From the NCBI RefSeq assembly GCF_026341825.1, contig NZ_JAPENY010000003.1:1488001-1552000 (forward strand): DNA of 64,000 bases. Reading direction: 5' to 3'. This document shows positions 34,834-43,025 of the stretch, piece after piece (position 1 is the first letter of the stretch; the number at the start of each line of letters is the position of its first letter). The DNA comes from Streptomyces sp. NBC_00620 (GTDB lineage Bacteria > Actinomycetota > Actinomycetes > Streptomycetales > Streptomycetaceae). A program made the translations under genes and the position numbers. The notes below the pieces were generated by a model that was not told the origin of the DNA, ran no database searches, and saw only the letters and a program-made list of their open reading frames with translations.

Positions 34834-36174
34834 GTGAGCACGTTCGATCCCGGCTTCCTGTGGGGCGCCGCCACCTCGAGCTACCAGATCGAGGGCGCGG
34901 TCACCGAGGACGGCCGGGGCCCCTCCATCTGGGACACCTTCGCGGCCACCCCGGGAGCCATCCAGGGCGGCGACACCGGAGCCGTCGCGGCCGACCACTA
35001 CCACCGCTTCCCCGAAGACATCGCGCTGATGGCCCAACTCGGCCTGCGCGCCTACCGCTTCTCCCTCGCCTGGCCCCGGATCCAGCCCACCGGCTCCGGG
35101 CCGGCCAACCAGCGCGGCCTCGACTTCTACCGCCGCCTGACCGACACCCTCCTCGACCACGGCATCCAACCCTGGCCCACCCTCTACCACTGGGACCTGC
35201 CCCAGCCGCTGGAGGACCGCGGCGGCTGGCCCGTCCGGGACACCGCCGAGCGGTTCGCCGAGTACGCCGCCCTCGTCCACGAGGCGTTGGGCGACCGCAT
35301 CACCCACTGGACCACCCTCAACGAGCCATGGTGCTCGGCCTTCCTCGGCTACGCCACGGGCCGCCACGCCCCCGGCCGCCGCGAACCCGCCGCCGCCGTA
35401 CGCGCCGTCCACCACCTGCTCCTCGGGCACGGCCTGGCGACGGAGGCGATACGAGGCGACGCCCAGGTCGGCATCACGCTCAACCTCACCCACATCTCCC
35501 CGCTGAGCACCGCGCCCGCCGACCTGGACGCGGCCCGCCGCATCGACGGCATGCAGAACCGCCTCTTCCTCGACCCCCTGCTGCGCGCCGCCTACCCCGA
35601 CGACGTACTCGACGACCTCCACGAGGTCACCGCCTTCGGACACGTCCACGACGGGGACCTGAAGACGATCGGCGCTCCACTCGACCACCTCGGCATCAAC
35701 TACTACGCACCGATGCTGGTCGCAGGCGGCACGACGCCGACCCAATCCGCCTATGTGGGCTCGCCGTTGGTCCGTGTCGCCGACGGCGGCCGGGCGAGGA
35801 CCGCGATGGGCTGGGAGATCGACGAGAGGGGACTCCTGAAGCTCCTCCTGCGTCTCAAGGACGACTATCCGGCCGTACCGCTGTACATCACGGAGAACGG
35901 CGCCGCCTTCGACGACGTGGTGCTCCACGGCGAGGTGCGTGACCCGGACCGGATCGCCTACCTGGACGGCCATCTCCGCTCCTGCGCACAGGCGATCGGC
36001 CGCGGAGTGCCGCTCAAGGGCTACTTCGTCTGGTCGTTCCTCGACAACTTCGAGTGGTCCTTCGGGTACCGGCCCCGCTTCGGCATCGTGCACGTCGACT
36101 ACGCGACCCAGCGCCGCACGCCCAAGGACAGTGCCCGCTGGTATGCCGAGGTCATCAGGCGCGGCGGCCTCTGA
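34834..36174 (+). CDS. GH1 beta-glucosidase
   Basis: 446 aa, GTG start with GGAGG upstream, no signal peptide, so cytosolic. Family landmarks are present: FLWGAATSSYQIEGA, the acid/base Glu in TTLNEPW, the nucleophile Glu in LYITENGAAF, and the aglycone-side WSFLDNFEWSFGY region. It would hydrolyse imported cellobiose or cello-oligosaccharides to glucose. It completes the pathway begun by the divergent GH9 and GH6 genes; the LacI gene follows after 62 bp. Confidence 0.94.
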   Translation: MSTFDPGFLWGAATSSYQIEGAVTEDGRGPSIWDTFAATPGAIQGGDTGAVAADHYHRFPEDIALMAQLGLRAYRFSLAWPRIQPTGSGPANQRGLDFYRRLTDTLLDHGIQPWPTLYHWDLPQPLEDRGGWPVRDTAERFAEYAALVHEALGDRITHWTTLNEPWCSAFLGYATGRHAPGRREPAAAVRAVHHLLLGHGLATEAIRGDAQVGITLNLTHISPLSTAPADLDAARRIDGMQNRLFLDPLLRAAYPDDVLDDLHEVTAFGHVHDGDLKTIGAPLDHLGINYYAPMLVAGGTTPTQSAYVGSPLVRVADGGRARTAMGWEIDERGLLKLLLRLKDDYPAVPLYITENGAAFDDVVLHGEVRDPDRIAYLDGHLRSCAQAIGRGVPLKGYFVWSFLDNFEWSFGYRPRFGIVHVDYATQRRTPKDSARWYAEVIRRGGL

Positions 36175-36236
36175 CACGGTCCGCGCCTACAGTGCTGTAC
36201 TGCCCACCCCATCCGTACGAACAGGAGCAGCCCCAC

Positions 36237-37238
36237 ATGACGAGACGGCCACCGACGCTGGACGAGGTGGCGCTGCGCGCCGGGGTGTCCGTCGGAACCG
36301 TCTCGCGTGTGATCAACAACCGGCAGCACGTCAGCACGAAGGCGCGGCAGGCGGTGGAGAGTGCTGTGGCGGAGCTGGGCTATGTGCCCAACGTGGCGGC
36401 CCGTTCACTCGCCTCGCAGCGCCGCGGCGCGGTGGTACTGGCGATCTCCAGCGACGACCCCGCGCTGTTCGCCAACCTCTTCTTCGCCGAGGTGATCACC
36501 GGTGTGAACGCGGTCATCGAGGAGACGGACCTCGAACTGCTGCTGGTCCTGGCCGCTTCCGAGCGGGGCCGGGCCCGGCTGGCCCGCATCCTCAAGTCCC
36601 GGGGTGCGGACGGCGTCATGCTGCTGGCCCTGCGCGAGAACGACCCGCTGGCGAAGGTGGCCGAGGCAGGGGGCGTACCCGTCGTGCACGGAGGCCGCCC
36701 CCTTGACCGGGCCCCGCGCTGGTACGTGGACGCCGACAACCGGGGCGGGGCCCGCCAGGCGGTCGAGTATCTGATCTCGACGGGCCGCCGCGCCATCGCC
36801 ACCGTCACCGGCCCGCAGGACATGCACGCGGGTGTCTCCCGCTACCTGGGCTTCCGCGAGGCGGTCGCCCTGGCCGGCCTGAAGGACCACCGCGTGGCCC
36901 ACGCCGACTTCAGCGAGGCGGGCGGCGCCGCGGCGATGGCCCGGCTGCTCGACGAACACCCGGACCTGGACGCGGTGTTCGTCGCTTCGGACGTCATGGC
37001 GGCCGGCGCCCTGCGCGTCCTGCGCGAGCGCGGCCGAGCCGTCCCCGAGGACGTCGCGGTCGTCGGTTTCAACGACATCCTCACGGCCCGGCACACCCAG
37101 CCGGCCCTGACGACGATCCACCAGCCCATTGTGGCCCTCGGCCGCGAGATGACCCGCATGCTGGTGCGCGTACTGGCCGGCGAGGAGCCGACGCCCCTCA
37201 TCCTGCCGACGGAGCTGGTGATCAGGGGGTCCGCGTAG
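36237..37238 (+). CDS. LacI-family regulator, probable cellulose/cello-oligosaccharide repressor
   Basis: 333 aa from the ATG at 36237, with AGGAG 9 bp upstream. HTH: PTLDEVALRAGVSVGTVSRV, hinge ELGYVPNVAARSLAS. The sensor domain has the usual family ending with FNDILTARHTQPALTTIHQP. By position and by the CebR-like box at 34684 it is the best candidate to repress GH9-GH6 and GH1. The cebEFG importer genes that normally accompany CebR are not in this window, so a CebR identity is not proven. Confidence 0.9.
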   Translation: MTRRPPTLDEVALRAGVSVGTVSRVINNRQHVSTKARQAVESAVAELGYVPNVAARSLASQRRGAVVLAISSDDPALFANLFFAEVITGVNAVIEETDLELLLVLAASERGRARLARILKSRGADGVMLLALRENDPLAKVAEAGGVPVVHGGRPLDRAPRWYVDADNRGGARQAVEYLISTGRRAIATVTGPQDMHAGVSRYLGFREAVALAGLKDHRVAHADFSEAGGAAAMARLLDEHPDLDAVFVASDVMAAGALRVLRERGRAVPEDVAVVGFNDILTARHTQPALTTIHQPIVALGREMTRMLVRVLAGEEPTPLILPTELVIRGSA

Positions 37239-37802
37239 CGCGGCCTGCCCGACCTGTTGGAGCGTACGGCGAACGTCCACGATCCCCGCGAGCGCGGCGT
37301 CCCCCGTCGCATGGATGTCGCCGCGGAGGTCCATGCCCGGCGTTCGACGGTGCGCCTTTCGCGGCCCGTCGCGCCGCGGTGACCGTGATCGACGTGTGAA
37401 GGCCCGATGCCCGCCGTCACCCGGCTCGCTTCAAGAGTTGTAGGAAATTTTGTCGCACATATTGCTGACAGTATTGCCGCGCGGTTACGTTTCCATACAC
37501 GCGAACACGGCTCACAGCGCTCGTGGCACACGTCCCGCCGCAGCGTCAGCAGCCGGCACAGCCGCACACGCACGTACCCGCAGACCGTTCCGCCGCGCCG
37601 ACCGGTGCGTATCCCACTCAGTGGACTTCCGCAGCCGCGCCTCCCCCACAGCCACCACCACCGGTCGCCGACGTGGCCTTCTCATCGGAGGCGAACGTGA
37701 TCGGACCTGCCCTGAAACAGCGAGTGGCCGCATGGACGGCGGCCCGGTAACCCCCGCCCCTCATTCCCCATCCCCCTCACCCTCAACAGGAAGCAGGGAT
37801 CG
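37239..37802 (+). other. 564-bp intergenic region upstream of the carboxylesterase
   Basis: The first ~180 bp look non-coding. An unusually AT-rich stretch (37435-37495) follows with TTGCTG (37462-37467), an 18-bp spacer and TACGTT (37486-37491), a plausible promoter. That would give a ~305-nt leader, GC- and proline-codon-rich, holding one small ORF with a good RBS (37697-37750). Confidence 0.45.
37697..37750 (+). CDS. Possible 17-aa leader peptide
   Basis: GGAGG (37687-37691), 5 bp, then a GTG start and a 17-codon frame (MIGPALKQRVAAWTAAR) ending in TAA at 37748-37750, 52 bp before the carboxylesterase start. The ribosome site is better than most in the window. Without comparative data it may be chance. 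Confidence 0.25.
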   Translation: MIGPALKQRVAAWTAAR

Positions 37803-39458
37803 ATGAGCCGCAGGAGAATCAACGCGAGAATCGGTGCGGCCCTGGCCTTCGCGGGCCTGCTGGGCCTCGGCCTCATGAACCCGCTGTCGACCGGCGCGTC
37901 GGCACAGAGCTCCGAACGCCCCACCTCCACCGTCGTGGAAACCACGAACGGCAAGGTCAAGGGCGGCAGCCGGACCAACTACGACCAGTGGCTCGGCATC
38001 CCGTACGCCGCGTCGCCCACCGCCGCCCAGCGGTGGACCGCCCCGAAACCGGCGGCGAAGTGGAAGGGCGTACGGGACGCCACCGAGTTCAGCGACCGCT
38101 GCGCCCAGCCCTCCGGCTGGGATCCCGGCTACGAGAATCCGACCACCACCGAGGACTGTCTCGCCCTCAACGTCTATGTTCCGGAAGGCACGAAAGGCCG
38201 ACTCCCGGTCCTCGTCTGGATCCACGGCGGCGGCTACTTCGGCGGTGCCGGGCAGGACACCGACCCGCGCAAGTTCGTCGAGCAGACGGGCTCAGTCGTC
38301 GTCACCATCAACTACCGACTCGGCCCGCTCGGCTTCCTCAACCTTCCCGAGCTGCGCACGGAGAGCGCCAACGGAGCAGGAAACTACGGGCTGTTGGACC
38401 AGCAGGCGGCACTGCGCTGGGTGCAGTCCAACATCACGAACTTCGGCGGCAACCCGAAGAACGTCACCATCGCGGGGCAGTCCGCCGGCGCAAGTTCGGT
38501 CTGCGCCCAGCTCGCCTCGCCCACCGCCAAGGGCCTGTTCGCCCGCGCGGGCATCATGAGCGGCAGTTGCGGCATCCAGTCCGCCGCGGCCGGTGAGACG
38601 CAGAGCCGGGCCTTCGTCAAGGAGATCGGCTGCTCCACCGCCTCCGACGTCCTCGCCTGCCTGCGCGCCAAGCCCGCCTCCGCGATCGTCGCCGCCCAGC
38701 AGAAGGCGGCCGTACGGCCCTCGCTCGGCGGCGCCGCCTTCCCGACCGACCCGGCGATCGCCGTAGGGACCGGGAAGTTCAACCGCGTCCCGGTCGTGCT
38801 CGGCCAGACGAACAGCGAACGCGGCCTGTCCACGTTCCAGAACTACGACTACCTCGGCAAGCCCATGACCGCCGCCCAGTACGAGACGGAGGTCCGGGGC
38901 GCCTACGGGGCCAACGCCGACAAGGTGCTCGCCGAATACCCGCTCAGCGCCTACAAGACGCCCGGCGAGGCGTGGACTTCGGCGCAGAACGGCTCCACCT
39001 CCTACGCCCGCCAGCAGCTGATGGGCACGCTGTCGCGCTGGACGCCCACCTACGCCTACGAGTTCGCCGAGAGCGACACCCCGCACTTCACCTCGATCTT
39101 CCTGATCCAGCAGAAGAGCGAGACCGCGCGGAACTTCCCGTTCGGCGGCGCCATCCACGTCGACGACCTCGGCTACATCTGGAACTACCTCGGCCAGACC
39201 ATGCCCTACGACGACGACCAGCTCGAACTGTCCGAGCAGATGATCCGCTACTGGGGCCACTTCGCCGCGACCGGCGAGCCGAACGGCACCCGCACCCCGG
39301 CCTGGCCGAAGTACAGCACCAGGACCGGCGCCCTGATGTCGCTCTCCGCCTGCGACACCGCACCGTCGAGCGGCGCCTCCCCGGCGGCCTGCTCCAAGGT
39401 CTCCACACGGTTCGACGAGGAGCACAACCTCGACTTCTGGAAGAGCCTCTCGTCCTGA
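37803..39458 (+). CDS. Secreted type-B carboxylesterase/lipase
   Basis: 551 aa with a Sec signal (RIGAALAFAGLLGLGLMNP, cut near ASA-QS). Alpha/beta-hydrolase of the carboxylesterase type B family: oxyanion-hole region VLVWIHGGGYFGG, nucleophile Ser in IAGQSAGASS, acidic residue in QTNSERGL, and catalytic His in GGAIHVDDLGYIWN. The Cys pairs (CAQPSG/EDCLALNVY and SSVCAQ/GSCGIQ) fit secreted members with disulfides. It would cleave short-chain or aryl esters outside the cell. A perfect bidirectional terminator follows. Confidence 0.93.
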   Translation: MSRRRINARIGAALAFAGLLGLGLMNPLSTGASAQSSERPTSTVVETTNGKVKGGSRTNYDQWLGIPYAASPTAAQRWTAPKPAAKWKGVRDATEFSDRCAQPSGWDPGYENPTTTEDCLALNVYVPEGTKGRLPVLVWIHGGGYFGGAGQDTDPRKFVEQTGSVVVTINYRLGPLGFLNLPELRTESANGAGNYGLLDQQAALRWVQSNITNFGGNPKNVTIAGQSAGASSVCAQLASPTAKGLFARAGIMSGSCGIQSAAAGETQSRAFVKEIGCSTASDVLACLRAKPASAIVAAQQKAAVRPSLGGAAFPTDPAIAVGTGKFNRVPVVLGQTNSERGLSTFQNYDYLGKPMTAAQYETEVRGAYGANADKVLAEYPLSAYKTPGEAWTSAQNGSTSYARQQLMGTLSRWTPTYAYEFAESDTPHFTSIFLIQQKSETARNFPFGGAIHVDDLGYIWNYLGQTMPYDDDQLELSEQMIRYWGHFAATGEPNGTRTPAWPKYSTRTGALMSLSACDTAPSSGASPAACSKVSTRFDEEHNLDFWKSLSS

Positions 39459-39473
39459 CGGTCCGTGCACGTC

Positions 39474-39507
39474 GGCTTGAGTGGTGCCCGCGGGCACCAC
39501 TCAAGCC
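39474..39507. terminator. Perfect 34-bp palindromic terminator
   Basis: 39474-39490 and 39491-39507 are exact complements (17 + 17) between the converging esterase and methyltransferase genes. Confidence 0.85.
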
Positions 39508-39514
39508 GGCCGGC

Positions 39515-40240
39515 TCACCCCGTACGCCCCACCACATACCAGGTCGAGGGCAGCTCGATCCGTGTCCCGTCCGCCGTGTACTCCGTGGTGATGAGCGGGA
39601 GTTCACCGCTCGCAAGCACCGTCAGACCGGCCGCGCCCAGGTACACCGGCACCGCCGCGTCCGCGACCTCACCGGGCACGATCCCGTGCGCAAGGACCGG
39701 CCGCAGCTTGGGCGGCGGTCCCTCGGGGCCCTGTGCGAGGCCCATCAGAATAGGTCGCGCGTTCTCCGACAGCTCAACCAGGAAGCCCCGGCCGCGCTCC
39801 CCGAGCAGGGTCGCGATGCCGTCGACGAGGGCCTGCCGGTCGTCGGCCTCGCACTGGTGGAGCACACCCCGCATATAGACGTTGGTGTCGCCGAGCTCCG
39901 CGTGCAGCGCCTCGACCTCGCTCTTCTCGGCGGAGTCCAGCAGCCGGTATTCGACCGTGCCCTCCGGGTCCGCGCGACGGGCGTGGTCCAGTGCGGCGGA
40001 CGAGATGTCGGCGCCGACGAGCCGGGTGAACCGTTCCGCGAGGAACCGTGTCTGTGTGCCGTTGCCACAGCCCAGGTCCACGAGAGGCAACTCGAAGTCC
40101 ACCAGGCGCGGTTCGAAGACGGCGAGATGGACGCCGGCGGTCAGCACCGGTTCGGCGTCCCAGAAGACGGCCCCCTGCTGCTCGGGGGCCTCGCGCCAGA
40201 AGCCTTCCCAGGCCTCCTTGTACCGACTGGTCACGCTCAT
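39515..40240 (-). CDS. Class I SAM-dependent methyltransferase
   Basis: 241 aa from the ATG at 40240 with GGGGAG 7 bp upstream. Methyltransferase domain: motif I LVDLGCGNGTQTRFLAE, acidic residue after beta-2 (VGADISSAALDHAR), motif II/III region with DSAEKSEVEALHAELG. An N-terminal helix (YKEAWEGFWREAPE) precedes it. There are no hints of substrate: a small-molecule methyltransferase of unknown role, monocistronic. Confidence 0.85.
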   Translation of the reverse strand: MSVTSRYKEAWEGFWREAPEQQGAVFWDAEPVLTAGVHLAVFEPRLVDFELPLVDLGCGNGTQTRFLAERFTRLVGADISSAALDHARRADPEGTVEYRLLDSAEKSEVEALHAELGDTNVYMRGVLHQCEADDRQALVDGIATLLGERGRGFLVELSENARPILMGLAQGPEGPPPKLRPVLAHGIVPGEVADAAVPVYLGAAGLTVLASGELPLITTEYTADGTRIELPSTWYVVGRTG

Positions 40241-40410
40241 GCCCAACTCCCCAGGATGCGACGCCGACCCGACGGAAACGACGGGCCAGCTCGGTCTATC
40301 GCGCCATGGTTACGGCCACAAGCGCGCCGCGCATTCCTTCACGCTCATTCGACATGCGCACGCCGGTGCGCGCCCTCGGTCGCACCCTGCGCTGCCCGGC
40401 CGGAGGGGCC

Positions 40411-42876
40411 CTAACTGCGTCGCGGCAGCGTCAGTTCGAACCAGACGGTCTTGCCCGCGCTCGTCCGGCTCGTCCCCCACTCGCGGGCCAGCCTGCTGAC
40501 GACGCGCAGACCACGCCCGAACTCGTCCTCAGGGCCCGCGCTGAGCAGGGTCGGCAGCGTGTGGTCGTCGTCGTCCACCTCGCACAGCAGCGTCTCGCCG
40601 CGCACCAGGCGCAGCCCGATGTGCCGGCTGCGGGCATGCCGTACGGCGTTGGTGACCAGCTCGCCGGCCATCAGCGCGGCCGGGTCGGCGAGAGCGGTCA
40701 GGCCCCATTCGTGGAGCTGCTCGCGGACCACGGCGCGTGCCCGGCCCGCCTCGATCGGCTCGAGCGCGAGCCGCCATTCGGCGACGTCCTCGGGTTCGAT
40801 GCCGTTGAGCCGGGCCATCAGCAGCGCCACGTCGTCCTTGCGGCCGCCGCGGGTGTTGAGCGCGCGGATGATGGTGTCGCAGGCGTCGTCCATGGACGCG
40901 GCCGGGTGGGCGGCGGACTCGCAGAGCGTGGCGAGGCCGACGCCGATGTCCTCACCGCGCACTTCGACCAGTCCGTCGGTGCACATCACGAGCCGGTCGC
41001 CGGTCGCCACGGGCACCCGAACCGCCTCGAAGGGCACCCCTCCGACCCCGATGGGCGCGCCCGTCGGCAGGTCGAGCAGGTCACTGCGGCCGTCCGCGGC
41101 GCGCACGATGACGGGTGGGATGTGGCCGGCGTTGCCCATGTGCAGCTCGCCGGCGATGGGGTCGTAGACCGCGTACAGGCAGGTCGCGAGGTAGTTGTCG
41201 CCGAGTCGCTGGGCCAGGTCGTCGAGGTTGCGCAGGAGCTGGGCGGGCGGCAGGTCGAGCGCCGCCATGGTCTGGACGGCGGTGCGCAACTGCCCCATCA
41301 TCGCCGCCGAGTTGAGGCCGTGGCCCATCACGTCGCCGACGACCAGGGCGGTCCGGGAGCCGGGCAGTTTCACCGAGTCGAACCAGTCTCCGCCGACCCG
41401 GCCCAGGAGCGTGCCGGGCAGATAGCGGGTCGCGATGTCGCAGCCGGCCATGCGGGGCGCGATGTGCGGCAGCATGCTGTCCTGGAGGGTCTCGGCGACG
41501 CTCTCCTGGTACGTGTACATGCGCGCGTTGTCGAGCACGAGCCCGGCGCGGGCGGCCAGTTCGGCGCCCGTCACCCGGTCCATGTCGTTGAACTCGACCC
41601 GCTCGGGGTGGCGCAGCAGGATCATGAAGCCGAGGACCACATTGCGGGCCTTCAACGGGACGACCAGCATGGAGCGGTGGGTGATGAGCGGCCTGATGTC
41701 GCGCTTCTCGAACTGCGCGGCGATCATGTGCCCCATCTGCTCGCTGATGCGCGGCACGAGGACGGGTTCACCGGTGGTCATGCACTGGAAGAACGGCGTG
41801 TGCGCCGGGAAGGGCATCGCCTCGCCGACCGGCACGACGTCGTCCCAGCGGCCCGGCTCGTCGGTGTGCTCCAGCGCCACGCGGTGCCACATGGTGGTCG
41901 TGTCGGGCACCCCTTCGGGGAAACCCTCACCGGCGACGACCTGTTCACGCAGGTACGTGCCCGCCACATCGGTGAAGCGCGGCACCACGGCACGGCTGAC
42001 CTCGAGGATGGTCTGCGACAGGTCGAGCGAGGTGCCTATGCGCCCGCTGACTTCGTTGAGGAACTCCAGGCGCTCGCGTACAGCGACGTATTCGAGGTCC
42101 TCGCCCTCGTCCTGGACGTCGCTGGGCAGGGGTTCACCGGTGACCGCCGCCCTGGCCGCCCGCTCGCGGCGCGCCTTGCGCTCGGTGCGCCGGGGCACGC
42201 CCCAGTCGGGGGTGACGGGCACCCGGTCGTTCTGGCTGAACTCCAGGACGGGATAGCCCAGTTCGAGGATCTGCGCGACGATCCGGGCACCCTCGCCCAC
42301 GCTCATGCTGGGCAGGATCTCGGGGAGCCCGCGGGCCAGTTCCTCGGCGCCGGGGAAGTCGGTGTGCAGCGCGAAGCCGGGCGCCATGCGCTCGACGGCC
42401 GCCCCATCGAGGTCCTGGTCCTCGTGGCGCATCGCGCCGGCGTCGGCGGCCAGCACCAGCAGCCGTTCCTGCCCGGGGCCCACGAGGGGATAGGCCCACC
42501 ACAGGACATCGACCCGGTCGCGGCCGGTCACGGTGAGCCGGGCGCGCCCCGCGGCCGGGTAGGAGAGCCGCCCGTCGAGGGAGGACTCCAGGTCGGGGCC
42601 GAGTCCGTCGTAGGCCGCGTACGCCCCGTAGGGCGCCGTTTCGTCGTCTTCGGGGAGCGCGCCGGACACCGGGAGCAGATCGACGGCGGGCCGGCCCACC
42701 GCGTCCTCCTTGGAGGCGCCGAACAGGCGCCTGGCACCGGTGCTCCAGTGCGACACCAGCCCGCCGCGGTCCACGACCACCACGGCCAGGGGGATTCGTC
42801 CGGCGGCGGCGTGCTCCACCGCGCCGTTCCCAGCTCCGCTGCTGGGAGTTGCGCCCGCTTCGGTGCCACGGTCCAT
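40411..42876 (-). CDS. PAS-GAF-PP2C(SpoIIE)-HATPase signalling protein
   Basis: 821 aa from the ATG at 42876. Order: PAS-like domain (residues ~20-140, VVVVDRGGLVSHWSTGARRLFG), GAF domain (~285-430), SpoIIE/PP2C phosphatase (~455-675) with metal-binding Asp residues in GGDWFDSV, VGDVMGHG, CTDGLVE and DDVAL, and a C-terminal anti-sigma-type HATPase domain (~700-821, LVTNAVRHA, GRGLRVV). Such proteins set anti-sigma/anti-anti-sigma partner switching; Streptomyces carry dozens. No sigma or antagonist gene is adjacent. A 14-bp palindrome lies 84 bp upstream of the start. Confidence 0.9.
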   Translation of the reverse strand: MDRGTEAGATPSSGAGNGAVEHAAAGRIPLAVVVVDRGGLVSHWSTGARRLFGASKEDAVGRPAVDLLPVSGALPEDDETAPYGAYAAYDGLGPDLESSLDGRLSYPAAGRARLTVTGRDRVDVLWWAYPLVGPGQERLLVLAADAGAMRHEDQDLDGAAVERMAPGFALHTDFPGAEELARGLPEILPSMSVGEGARIVAQILELGYPVLEFSQNDRVPVTPDWGVPRRTERKARRERAARAAVTGEPLPSDVQDEGEDLEYVAVRERLEFLNEVSGRIGTSLDLSQTILEVSRAVVPRFTDVAGTYLREQVVAGEGFPEGVPDTTTMWHRVALEHTDEPGRWDDVVPVGEAMPFPAHTPFFQCMTTGEPVLVPRISEQMGHMIAAQFEKRDIRPLITHRSMLVVPLKARNVVLGFMILLRHPERVEFNDMDRVTGAELAARAGLVLDNARMYTYQESVAETLQDSMLPHIAPRMAGCDIATRYLPGTLLGRVGGDWFDSVKLPGSRTALVVGDVMGHGLNSAAMMGQLRTAVQTMAALDLPPAQLLRNLDDLAQRLGDNYLATCLYAVYDPIAGELHMGNAGHIPPVIVRAADGRSDLLDLPTGAPIGVGGVPFEAVRVPVATGDRLVMCTDGLVEVRGEDIGVGLATLCESAAHPAASMDDACDTIIRALNTRGGRKDDVALLMARLNGIEPEDVAEWRLALEPIEAGRARAVVREQLHEWGLTALADPAALMAGELVTNAVRHARSRHIGLRLVRGETLLCEVDDDDHTLPTLLSAGPEDEFGRGLRVVSRLAREWGTSRTSAGKTVWFELTLPRRS

Positions 42877-42959
42877 GGCCCAGGCCCTCTCTCCCACCGG
42901 CTCCGCAAGATCTGTGCCGCCACTACTACCGTACGGCGGTGGCCGGTTCCGATGTGTGG

Positions 42960-42973
42960 CAATTCCGGAATTG
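42960..42973. promoter_or_regulatory. 14-bp perfect palindrome upstream of the PP2C gene
   Basis: CAATTCCGGAATTG in the 149-bp gap between the exporter-fusion stop and the PP2C start. AT-rich arms around CCGG make it stand out. It is a candidate repressor site; no partner is known. Confidence 0.4.
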
Positions 42974-43025
42974 AACTCGCGGGTAGCCTCCGGCGCGTTG
43001 CGGGCGCGGCGTGGTCCGGCGATGC

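Noticed and set aside
36842..37573. Leftward frame over the LacI gene and downstream gap
   Set aside because: No domain, Arg-rich, and mostly antisense to the regulator.
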